Shown: positions 7,539 to 14,091 of the stretch, in pieces
Numbering within the stretch: position 1 is the first letter of the stretch
How the letters are laid out: each line of letters opens with the position of its first letter
Notes under the pieces: generated by a model
Told to the model about the DNA's origin: nothing
The model's database searches: none
What the model saw: only the letters and a program-made list of their open reading frames with translations
Made by a program: the position numbers and the translations under genes
Assembly: GCA_948472605.1 (NCBI GenBank)
Contig: CAOKUH010000013.1
Location: 1 to 19,338 of the forward strand
DNA: 19,338 bases
Direction: 5' to 3'
Origin: an uncultured Mycoplasmatota bacterium
GTDB lineage: Bacteria; Bacillota_I; Bacilli_A; RF39; UBA660

Positions 7539-9488
7539 TTATTCACTTTTCATTTCAAACAAAACATTTCTAAGTTCCATAGCTCGTTCAAAGTCTAAAT
7601 TCTTAGCTGCATTTTTCATTTCCTCTTCAATACGTAACATCATTTGTTCTTTTTCTTTCTTACTCATTTTTGGTGTATCTTTAGTACCATTTTTAATTTC
7701 ATTACTTATTACTTCTTTAATTTCCTTTTCTATAGTTTTAGGAATAATACCATGTTCTTTATTATATAATTCTTGAATTTCACGACGTCTTGCTGTTTCT
7801 TTTATCGAAATATCCATCGCTTCACTTATTATATCAGCATACATAATAACATGACCATTACTATTTCTTGCTGCTCGACCTATTGTTTGAATAAGACTTC
7901 TACTACTTCGCAAGAAACCTTGCTTATCAGCATCTAAGATACATATTAAACTAACTTCTGGAATATCTAAACCTTCACGAAGCAAATTAATACCTACAAC
8001 ACAATCATAAACTCCCATTCTTAATTCTTGAATTATTTTTAAACGCTCTAAAGTTTTTATCTCACTATGTAAATAAGCCACTTTAATATTCATTTCTTTT
8101 AAATAGTTTGTTAATTCTTCACTCATTCTTATAGTTAAAGTAGTTATAAGAACTCTTTCATTTTTTTCTTTTCGTATATTTATTTCATTTATAATATCAT
8201 CAATTTGCCCCATTGTTGGTTTAACTTCAATAGTAGGATCTAATAGACCCGTCGGTCTAATTATTTGTTCAATATAAGAATTATTTACTTTTTCTAGTTC
8301 ATAATCTCCTGGTGTTGCTGAAACATAAATAGCTTGATTTATTTTATCCTCAAATTCGCTAAAGGTTAGAGGTCTATTATCTAAGGCACTTGGAAGACGA
8401 AAACCATAATTAACAAGTGTCTGTTTACGCATTCTATCACCATTATACATTCCTCGAACTTGAGGAAGAGTTACATGCGATTCATCAACCACTAATAAAA
8501 AATCTTTAGGAAAAAAATCAATTAAACAAGTTGGAGTTTCCCCCTCATCACGCAAAGCAAGATGTCTTGAATAATTTTCAACACCACTACAGAAACCCGT
8601 TTCTTTAAGCATTTCTAAATCATAAAGTGTCCTTTCTCTAAGTCTTTGTTCTTCAATTAATTTATTTTCTTTTTTTAATTCTTCCAAACGAACATTTAGC
8701 TCAGCTTCAATTCTACTTATAGCTTCCAACATTTTTTCATCACTAGTAACAAAGTGACTAGCAGGAGATATAGTTATGGTTTTTTTATTTTGAATAATTG
8801 CACCAGTAACTGGATCAAAACTATAAATTCTTTCAACTTCATCACCAAATAGTTCTATTCTAATACCATTAGCATGTTCATTAACAGGAATAATATCTAT
8901 AACATCTCCTCGAACTCTAAAAGTACCTCTATGAAAATCTATATCACTACGCTCATAAGTCATATCTACCAACTTATTAATAATTGTATTTCTACTAATT
9001 GTATCACCAACATTAAGAATTAGCATTTTATTTATATACTCTTCTTTTTCACCTATACCATATATACAAGAAACACTTGAAACTACAATTGTATCAGGAT
9101 TATTAATCAATGAGGCTGTTGCAGCATGACGCAGTTCGTCTATCTCGTCATTTATCGATGAATCTTTTTCTATATAGGTATCACTTGATGGAACATAAGC
9201 TTCAGGTTGATAGTAATCATAATATGACACAAAATACTCGACGTGATTTTCGGGGAAAATCTCCTTGAGTTCCGCATATAATTGTCCCGCAAGTGTTTTA
9301 TTATGTGCTAAAACAAGAGTTGGTTTTCCAGTTTTTGCAATTACATTTGCAATCGTAAACGTCTTACCAGTTCCCGTAGCACCCAGTAAAACTTGCTCTT
9401 TCTTGCCATTATTAATTCCCTCTACCAACTTATCTATTGCTTCTGGTTGGTCTCCACTTGGTTTATATTTTGATACTAATTTAAACAT
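7539..9488 (-). CDS. uvrB: Excinuclease ABC subunit B
   Basis: UvrB is the DNA-damage verification helicase of nucleotide excision repair; it receives damaged sites from UvrA and recruits UvrC. The 649-residue protein is full-length. It has Walker A GATGTGKT (36-43), the damage-probing beta-hairpin YYDYYQPEAYVP (89-100), DESH (335-338), helicase motif VI QTIGRAAR (534-541) and the C-terminal UVR domain (about 614-649, LDFERAMELRN) that contacts UvrC. An AGGAGG ribosome binding site precedes the ATG. Its first ~90 codons recur as two broken copies upstream (10939-11209 and 13763-13984), so this 5' end may be a recent replacement. uvrA is not adjacent in this window. Confidence 0.98.
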   Translation of the reverse strand: MFKLVSKYKPSGDQPEAIDKLVEGINNGKKEQVLLGATGTGKTFTIANVIAKTGKPTLVLAHNKTLAGQLYAELKEIFPENHVEYFVSYYDYYQPEAYVPSSDTYIEKDSSINDEIDELRHAATASLINNPDTIVVSSVSCIYGIGEKEEYINKMLILNVGDTISRNTIINKLVDMTYERSDIDFHRGTFRVRGDVIDIIPVNEHANGIRIELFGDEVERIYSFDPVTGAIIQNKKTITISPASHFVTSDEKMLEAISRIEAELNVRLEELKKENKLIEEQRLRERTLYDLEMLKETGFCSGVENYSRHLALRDEGETPTCLIDFFPKDFLLVVDESHVTLPQVRGMYNGDRMRKQTLVNYGFRLPSALDNRPLTFSEFEDKINQAIYVSATPGDYELEKVNNSYIEQIIRPTGLLDPTIEVKPTMGQIDDIINEINIRKEKNERVLITTLTIRMSEELTNYLKEMNIKVAYLHSEIKTLERLKIIQELRMGVYDCVVGINLLREGLDIPEVSLICILDADKQGFLRSSRSLIQTIGRAARNSNGHVIMYADIISEAMDISIKETARRREIQELYNKEHGIIPKTIEKEIKEVISNEIKNGTKDTPKMSKKEKEQMMLRIEEEMKNAAKNLDFERAMELRNVLFEMKSE

Positions 9489-9508
9489 ATTTTTTCCTCC
9501 TCATTACG

Positions 9509-9538
9509 ACTATAGTCAGCCAGAATATTCGTGTCCAA
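9509..9538 (-). promoter_or_regulatory. uvrB promoter with repeated GGACACGAAT operator-like boxes
   Basis: On the minus strand, TGGACA (9537-9532), 17 nt, then TATAGT (9514-9509). The -35 lies inside a GGACACGAAT box (9536-9527) that runs into the palindrome GAATATTC in the spacer. A weaker copy of the box sits exactly 21 bp upstream (9557-9548) and a degenerate inverted copy at 9597-9606. The arrangement suggests a repressor site, perhaps SOS-linked, but the box is not the known Bacillus LexA consensus. Confidence 0.5.
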
Positions 9539-9631
9539 AATTCAAAAATTCGTGTTTTTACTAATTTTTTGTGCTTCAATCTCTTCTTTTTTACTTGGAT
9601 ATGAATGTTGGTCACAAATTCCATTTTATGG

Positions 9632-9648
9632 ACTAAATAATACAAGAT
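9632..9648 (+). repeat. Direct repeat A, left copy (flanks dinD module)
   Basis: ACTAAATAATACAAGAT here matches ACTAAATAATACAGGAT at 10911-10927 at 16 of 17 bases, in the same orientation. The two copies bracket the dinD block. A GTCACAAATT block lies just to the left at 9611-9620 and recurs at the other module boundaries. Confidence 0.7.
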
Positions 9649-9685
9649 AACATCAACATATTTTTTTAACAAATAGGTATAATAA

Positions 9686-9842
9686 TTACTTTTTACATTT
9701 AAAGTAAACATAATATGAATAGTCCTTTTGCTCTGCATATTTTGGTTTTAATTTAATTATTTCATCAGTAGCATAGGATTATCCCATGTGTTCTAATTTA
9801 AATCCAACATCAATTAACCCATTTATCAAATTGTTGTTTCAT
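9686..9842 (-). pseudogene. Degraded small open frame between uvrB and dinD
   Basis: Reading leftward from the ATG at 9842, the frame MKQQFDKWVN stops at once. After a one-base shift it continues as IDVGFKLEHMG, meets an in-frame TAA, and then runs as SYATDEIIKLKPKYAEQKDY on to a stop at 9688-9686. The residue pattern looks protein-like, but two lesions are needed. I cannot name the family. It lies within the 394-nt gap between uvrB and dinD; the rest of the gap is the uvrB promoter region and a direct repeat. Confidence 0.25.
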
Positions 9843-9882
9843 TCTCACTATCCTTTCATAGTTTTTTCATGAAAAATCATAT

Positions 9883-10722
9883 TTATTTGTTACTAGCATT
9901 ACTTATTAGTTTATTTTTATTTTCTTTTTCTAATTCTTTTAATGATTTTTTAGGTGTTGGTAATTTTTCTGGCATAGTTCCATCATTCTTTTCTATAACT
10001 TCTCTAATATTTTTTCCAATATTATAATGTACTATATTAGCATTACTTTCGCCTTGTATACTATCTCTTTTTAATTTTGCCTCAGTTTGTGTAATACGAA
10101 ATAAATTAGCTGCTAGTTCTTCACTTCCCATATTATCTAAAATATCTTCCCTATATCTTAATTTTTTTCTTTTGGCAATATCGTTAGCTGTTTCCCCATT
10201 ATATAATCCTTTATAACCAGCATTATGAAATTTATCAAAGTTTTTAACTCCTGCATTCTTAGCAGCTTGATTTAAAGAATAATTCCCTTTTTTAGTTAAA
10301 CTTCTTTGATAAAACCTCTTTTCATCTTCAGTTAATTCACTATATTCTTTTTCAGTTAACTCTTGTTTTCTTGTCTGGATAGCAAAGTATGTTTGAGCAA
10401 GAGCTATACTTTCTTTCCTAGAGTCTCCATTTTGGGCAATTAAATAACAGGCATATCTTGATAACTCATAATCATTAATTAACTTTGAAGCGCCTTTAGG
10501 CATTTTTATCGTTTTGTCGGTGCCGACAAAATGATCTGTCATATTAACATTACTATTGATACAAGCATTTTTAGCCTTATTAATAACACCCTCAAACTTT
10601 CGCCATTCTTTGTAATTTAAAACAACTTGTAATTCACGTGCTAACCAATATTCATTACCAATTGAATCAATATGTTTAATATCTTCAAATGTTTTTTTAT
10701 TATACATTTCTATTTCATTCAT
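9883..10722 (-). CDS. dinD: DinD-like DNA-damage-inducible protein
   Basis: The 279-residue protein matches the DinD family over its whole length. The N-terminal part (about 20-118) is KilA/BRO-N-like: it runs from NEYWLARELQVVLNY through INKAKNAC to NDYELSRYACYLIAQNGD and the helix ending FAIQTRKQEL. A lysine-rich middle and the characteristic MPEKLPTPKKSLKELEK ending (250-266) follow. In E. coli, dinD is SOS-induced and its product inhibits RecA filament activity, so a role at damaged DNA is plausible. It has a strong GAGGGGGG ribosome binding site; I find TATAAT-like -10 candidates upstream but no convincing -35 or SOS box. It is the sole intact gene of a cargo block flanked by direct repeats and followed by a broken uvrB copy, which suggests horizontal acquisition. 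Confidence 0.88.
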   Translation of the reverse strand: MNEIEMYNKKTFEDIKHIDSIGNEYWLARELQVVLNYKEWRKFEGVINKAKNACINSNVNMTDHFVGTDKTIKMPKGASKLINDYELSRYACYLIAQNGDSRKESIALAQTYFAIQTRKQELTEKEYSELTEDEKRFYQRSLTKKGNYSLNQAAKNAGVKNFDKFHNAGYKGLYNGETANDIAKRKKLRYREDILDNMGSEELAANLFRITQTEAKLKRDSIQGESNANIVHYNIGKNIREVIEKNDGTMPEKLPTPKKSLKELEKENKNKLISNASNK

Positions 10723-10910
10723 TTTTATATTCCCCCCTCAACGTTTATATTATATCATGAATTTTTATATTTGATTATACGATTGCTTTGAAAATTATAA
10801 GGACAAATTTCTTAAACAAAAAGTCACAAATTTTATTTTTTGTTTAGTATTATTTAGTCCATCTAGTGCTATTTTATCCATATTTTCTGGACTTATCAAC
10901 ATTAAATAAC

Positions 10911-10927
10911 ACTAAATAATACAGGAT
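10911..10927 (+). repeat. Direct repeat A, right copy
   Basis: This pairs with 9632-9648 (16 of 17 identical). It directly precedes the truncated uvrB copy that starts near 10939. Further left, 10823-10860 carries AGTCACAAATTTTATTTT and AGTATTATTTAGT, an arrangement repeated near 13671-13713 beside the other module. Confidence 0.7.
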
Positions 10928-10938
10928 TTGGGCAAACG

Positions 10939-11209
10939 TCATAATAGGAGACAAAATATTCTACATGATTCTCTGGAAATATCTCCTTGAGTTCCGCATA
11001 CAACTATCCAGCAAGTGTTTTATTGTGTGCAAAAACAAGGATTGGTTTTTCAATTTTTGCGATTACATTTGCAATTGTGAAAGTCTTACCAGTCCCTATT
11101 GCACCCAGTAAAACCTGCTCTTTATCGCCATTTTCAATACCATAACCAACTTATCAATTGCTTCTGGTTGGTCTCCACTTGGTTTATATTTTGATACTAA
11201 TTTAAACAT
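10939..11209 (-). pseudogene. Truncated uvrB copy 2 (codons 1 to ~91)
   Basis: This segment aligns along its whole length with the 5' end of uvrB (9488 back to about 9218). It retains the ATG at 11209 and an AGGAGG ribosome binding site. A one-base deletion relative to uvrB after MFKLVSKYKPSGDQPEAIDK shifts the frame, and translation would stop after about 37 codons. The match ends right after the codons for VSYYD and gives way to unrelated sequence carrying direct repeat A. It is too short to encode any UvrB activity. The homology continues upstream through the promoter region to 11340. Confidence 0.92.
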
Positions 11210-11340
11210 ATTGCCCTCCTTATTATGACTACAGTCAGCCAGAATATTCGTGTCCAAAATCCAAAAATTCGTGTCCTGACTAATTTTTAGCGCTTCAATC
11301 TCTTCTTTTTTGCTTGGACACGAATGTCGGCCACAAATTT
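11210..11340 (-). promoter_or_regulatory. Duplicate of the uvrB promoter region
   Basis: This region is homologous to 9489-9620 upstream of the intact uvrB. It retains two direct GGACACGAAT boxes (11255-11246 and 11276-11267, 21 bp apart) and a perfect inverted copy at 11316-11325. The -10 equivalent is TGTAGT rather than TATAGT. Differences from the uvrB version are mostly A/G or C/T changes, with uvrB the more AT-rich. It may still transcribe leftward through the broken copy toward dinD. Confidence 0.7.
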
Positions 11341-11370
11341 ACTAAATAGCACTAAATAACACTTAATGTT
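11341..11370 (+). repeat. Direct repeat B, left copy, with 10-bp iterations
   Basis: Three head-to-tail 10-mers occur here: ACTAAATAGC, ACTAAATAAC and ACTTAATGTT. The first 15 bases (ACTAAATAGCACTAA) recur identically at 13741-13755. The two copies bracket the ASCH-like and fic genes. Confidence 0.7.
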
Positions 11371-11418
11371 ACAAGTCAATTTATAATGATATATTCTAAC
11401 ACTTATTTTAAAGCAAAA

Positions 11419-11444
11419 CAAGGAAACACTATATGTTTTCCTTG
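11419..11444. terminator. Hairpin terminator, probably for the fic/ASCH unit
   Basis: The inverted repeat CAAGGAAA / TTTCCTTG has a 10-nt loop. On the minus strand it is followed by TTTTGCTTT, on the plus strand by CTCTTATTTTTAT, so it could work in either direction. It lies about 175 nt after the end of the leftward ASCH-like gene. A second 8-bp stem (GAGAATAA / TTATTCTC, 11594-11613) sits right after that gene's stop but has no T-run. Confidence 0.6.
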
Positions 11445-11617
11445 CTCTTATTTTTATCTTTTTCGTTTTATTTATACATATTTACTAATCATTAGATTCG
11501 TATCCAAATTGGGTATCATAAATGTTAGTTATCTTGTATTATTTCTTTTTGGTTAATTTATAAATATAACTATTTAAATTATCCTTAGACCAAGAGAATA
11601 ACATATTATTCTCAATT

Positions 11618-12478
11618 CTAAAATTTTTCTAAAACTTTCACTTTTAAATAAGTAAGTAAACTTTCTTCTGTAAATTCTTCTTGAAACATTTTCGCACTTT
11701 CTAGATAATCCTGATACAAATGTTTTTGGTATTCTAAAAATGTTTTATAACCTGCAAATTTATAATCTACCATTTCGTCTTTTAATTCTTTAAAAGGAAT
11801 AAATTCTTCACTAATTACTTCTAAGGTTCCACAATACTCGTTATTTGCATTTACAACCATATAACGATCACCTACTTGTGTTTTTTTATCAAAAGAATAT
11901 TTGCGTTTCAAAATATAATCTTTTTGGCCATTCAAATAAGCTTCTGCTATTCCTTTTTTCTCAGTATAAAGAGGATAGTAAGAACTATACAACGACGCTT
12001 TTTCATTAGTATATCTTTTTAAATTTTCTTTTTCTCTTAATTTTTCCCATCTCTTTGAGTAGCCTAGTAGAAAAAAATAATCTTTTATACTTTTTCTTTT
12101 TTTATCATCAATTTCTTTCCATTTTTCATTTAATGCAGTAATTTCTGAACTTTCCTTTTCATCTAGTAAACCAATCGCTTTTAAATAGCTTTGCATTTTC
12201 TTTAAAAAACTCAATTCTTGTTTGCTATACTCATCTAAATAATCATCAGGTATATGAAATGTTTCCGGATATCTATAAACACGCCTTACTACTTCATCAA
12301 AAGAATGACAATGACTCTCCATCATTTGATACTTAGCTTCTTTTTCTTCTGGATCTTTTCGCCCATACATTAAAGCTTCATAGTGATATGTAACTCCACT
12401 ACTAGAAACATTCCCTAGCGCTTCATATAAACTTATCTGTATATCATAACCAGCTTGTCTATATTCATCAAAATACAC
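11618..12478 (-). CDS. ASCH-like domain protein, 5' end apparently broken
   Basis: The 286-residue frame is labelled from a GTG at 12478, but that is probably not a true start. No ribosome binding site precedes it, and the same frame runs open upstream to 12583 with protein-like sequence (LPYPFWDKKRDTFEWVYF) and no ATG. A neighbouring frame begins just after the Fic stop behind AAGGATG and also looks coding (KVNIISGARKKD), so a frameshift near 12500-12570 is likely. The C-terminal part (about 195-286: QVGDRYMVVN, then EEFIPFKELKDEM, then GYKTFLEYQKHLYQDYL) resembles an ASCH fold, a PUA-like putative RNA- or nucleotide-binding domain. The N-terminal ~190 residues are charged, helical and unknown to me. 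It lies directly downstream of fic in the same module. Confidence 0.55.
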   Translation of the reverse strand: MYFDEYRQAGYDIQISLYEALGNVSSSGVTYHYEALMYGRKDPEEKEAKYQMMESHCHSFDEVVRRVYRYPETFHIPDDYLDEYSKQELSFLKKMQSYLKAIGLLDEKESSEITALNEKWKEIDDKKRKSIKDYFFLLGYSKRWEKLREKENLKRYTNEKASLYSSYYPLYTEKKGIAEAYLNGQKDYILKRKYSFDKKTQVGDRYMVVNANNEYCGTLEVISEEFIPFKELKDEMVDYKFAGYKTFLEYQKHLYQDYLESAKMFQEEFTEESLLTYLKVKVLEKF

Positions 12479-12616
12479 CCATTCAAAAGTATCTCGTTTT
12501 TTATCCCAAAAAGGATAAGGTAAACTACAATTTTTAAATTTTTTATATCTTTTTTTCTTGCTCCAGAAATAATATTTACTTTAATCTTTTCATAATTATT
12601 AAAACATCCTTATTTA

Positions 12617-13603
12617 TCAATCATCTACTTTTATACTCCAGTATCCACCATTATCTGGTCCAACTCTTTCAATTATATTATTATCAACTAATTTTTTCAA
12701 ATTATATTTAACACCATCAGAAGTAATATTTAAAAAACTAGCAAGTTCATTTCTTGTAACTTTAGGATTTTCTTTTATTAGCTCTATAATTTTTAATTGA
12801 TTATTATTTAATTTTGTTTTTTGGGTAGTTTTCTGGGTAGCTTTTTCTAACGATGAGTGAATACACTTTAACATAAAATCTATAAATACATTCGCATTAC
12901 TATTAACATGGCACTCTGCAATAGAATCATAATATTTTTGTTGATTTAAATATATTTCTTCTTCAATAGGAATATATTCAAACTTTGAATTCCAATCAGT
13001 TAAAATTAAACTTACCCAGAATCTAGCCATTCTGCCATTACCATCACTAAATGGATGAATATATACAAAATAATAATGAAATACAGAGGATAAAACTAAA
13101 GGATGAATTTTATTTTCATTATCAATCATAAACTCAAATAATTTTTTCATGAGAGAGGGGACCAATATAGATTGCGGTGCTGAATAAATTACTTCATTTC
13201 CTTTTTTTACTCCTTCACCATGATTTCTATAATAACCATTGTCATCATCAAAATACTTCATCATTAGTGTATGAGCTTTTAAAAAATCATCTTCATCTTT
13301 CCAGTTATATTCATTTATATGTTCATATAATTCATTAGCATTTTTGACTTCTTGAATTTCTTTTCTATCTCCTAAAACAAGTTTTTTTTCTACAATATTC
13401 TCAACTGATTCCAATGATAAAGAATTTGCTTCAATTGCTAGTGATGAATGAATTGATCTAACCTTAGACTTAATTTGTAATTTCCTTTTTTTATCACTAT
13501 CATCAATAAAAATTAAATCAAGTTTTTTTTCAATTTCTTTTATAATTTTTTTATTATCATCTGTGATATAAAATACTGGTGTTATTGAAGCTATATTTTT
13601 CAT
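12617..13603 (-). CDS. Fic-domain protein with C-terminal winged helix (AMPylator family)
   Basis: Fic proteins usually transfer AMP from ATP onto hydroxyl side chains of target proteins. This 328-residue member has the complete active-site loop HPFSDGNGR (183-191) with catalytic His183. An N-terminal inhibitory-type helix is present (SSLAIEAN, 53-60; Glu58 would be the blocking glutamate, with Ala59 where Gly or Asn is usual). The Fic core occupies about 90-245. The C-terminal 265-325 is a winged helix (KVTRNELASFLNITSDGVKY), as in stand-alone chromosomal Fic regulators. A repeated KATQKTTQKTK linker joins the parts. The ribosome binding site GGAGGG is good. The promoter spacer contains the ATTCGTGTTC box also seen at uvrB. 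The target is unknown; a toxin-like or self-regulating role is possible. The ASCH-like frame follows it. Confidence 0.92.
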   Translation of the reverse strand: MKNIASITPVFYITDDNKKIIKEIEKKLDLIFIDDSDKKRKLQIKSKVRSIHSSLAIEANSLSLESVENIVEKKLVLGDRKEIQEVKNANELYEHINEYNWKDEDDFLKAHTLMMKYFDDDNGYYRNHGEGVKKGNEVIYSAPQSILVPSLMKKLFEFMIDNENKIHPLVLSSVFHYYFVYIHPFSDGNGRMARFWVSLILTDWNSKFEYIPIEEEIYLNQQKYYDSIAECHVNSNANVFIDFMLKCIHSSLEKATQKTTQKTKLNNNQLKIIELIKENPKVTRNELASFLNITSDGVKYNLKKLVDNNIIERVGPDNGGYWSIKVDD

Positions 13604-13637
13604 TTTTTATCCCTCCATTTCTATAAATTTTTATAGT

Positions 13638-13665
13638 ATTATATTAAGAACACGAATGAATACAA
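13638..13665 (-). promoter_or_regulatory. Promoter of fic with embedded box
   Basis: On the minus strand, TTGTAT (13665-13660), 16 nt, then TATAAT (13643-13638). The spacer holds ATTCGTGTTC (13657-13648), a 9-of-10 match to the box in the uvrB promoter, so fic and uvrB might answer to the same regulator. Confidence 0.55.
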
Positions 13666-13700
13666 CTCTTAGCCACAAATTTTATTTGTTTATCTAATAT

Positions 13701-13755
13701 TACCTAGTGTTATTTAGTCTTTTTTTGTGGATTAAATGATACTAAATAGCACTAA
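13701..13755. repeat. Direct repeat B, right copy, with inverted partner
   Basis: ACTAAATAGCACTAA at 13741-13755 is identical to 11341-11355. Just to its left, AGTGTTATTTAGT is a 12-of-13 inverted match to ACTAAATAGCACT, so this copy can fold into a hairpin. It immediately precedes the third uvrB fragment. Confidence 0.65.
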
Positions 13756-13762
13756 TTTCCGC

Positions 13763-13984
13763 TATAATATGAAACAAAATATTCTACATGATTCTCTGGG
13801 AAGATCTCCTTGAGTTCCGCATACAACTGTCCAGCAAGTGTTTTATTATGTGCTAAAACAAGAGCTGGTTTTCCAGTTTTTGCAATTACATTTGCAATCG
13901 TAAACGTCTTACCAGTTCCCGTAGCACTCAATAAAACCTGCTCTTTCTTGCCCCTCTACCAACTTATCTATTGCTTCTGGTTGG
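13763..13984 (-). pseudogene. Truncated uvrB copy 3 (codons ~14 to ~90)
   Basis: This fragment matches uvrB from the VSYY codons back to the codons for Gln14-Pro15, where the homology stops; the start codon and ribosome binding site are lost. An 11-bp deletion relative to uvrB (after CTCTTTCTTGCC on the plus strand) breaks the frame. The inner end coincides, within a few bases, with that of copy 2. By hand count, its left third resembles copy 2 (about 3 differences against about 9 from uvrB), while 13849-13926 differs from uvrB at only one position. It is therefore a mosaic. A box variant (ATTCGTATCC, 13990-13999) follows, perhaps the remains of the promoter region. Confidence 0.9.
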
Positions 13985-14091
13985 TGATTATTCGTATCCA
14001 TATCTTCCACTATTGGCTTCATAAACCTTATAATATTATTCTATCAAATAATTATTTAATTCATAACTTATTTTTATCAAACTCTAATTAC

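Noticed and set aside
9265..9564. Rightward open frame of 99 codons, repeated at 13810-14112
   Set aside because: It is the antisense shadow of the uvrB start; its recurrence only reflects the uvrB duplication.
9489..9620. Possible diversity-generating retroelement template/variable repeat pair with 11210-11340
   Set aside because: Differences are transitions in both directions of A/G and C/T, not adenine-only changes. No reverse transcriptase is present, and the repeats are promoter sequence.
9481..9738. 85-codon leftward frame upstream of uvrB
   Set aside because: It covers the uvrB promoter and ribosome binding site. In the duplicate region the same frame is interrupted, and changes between copies do not favour silent positions.
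9218..13999. CRISPR array
   Set aside because: The repeats are few, of unequal spacing and separated by whole genes; no Cas genes are present.
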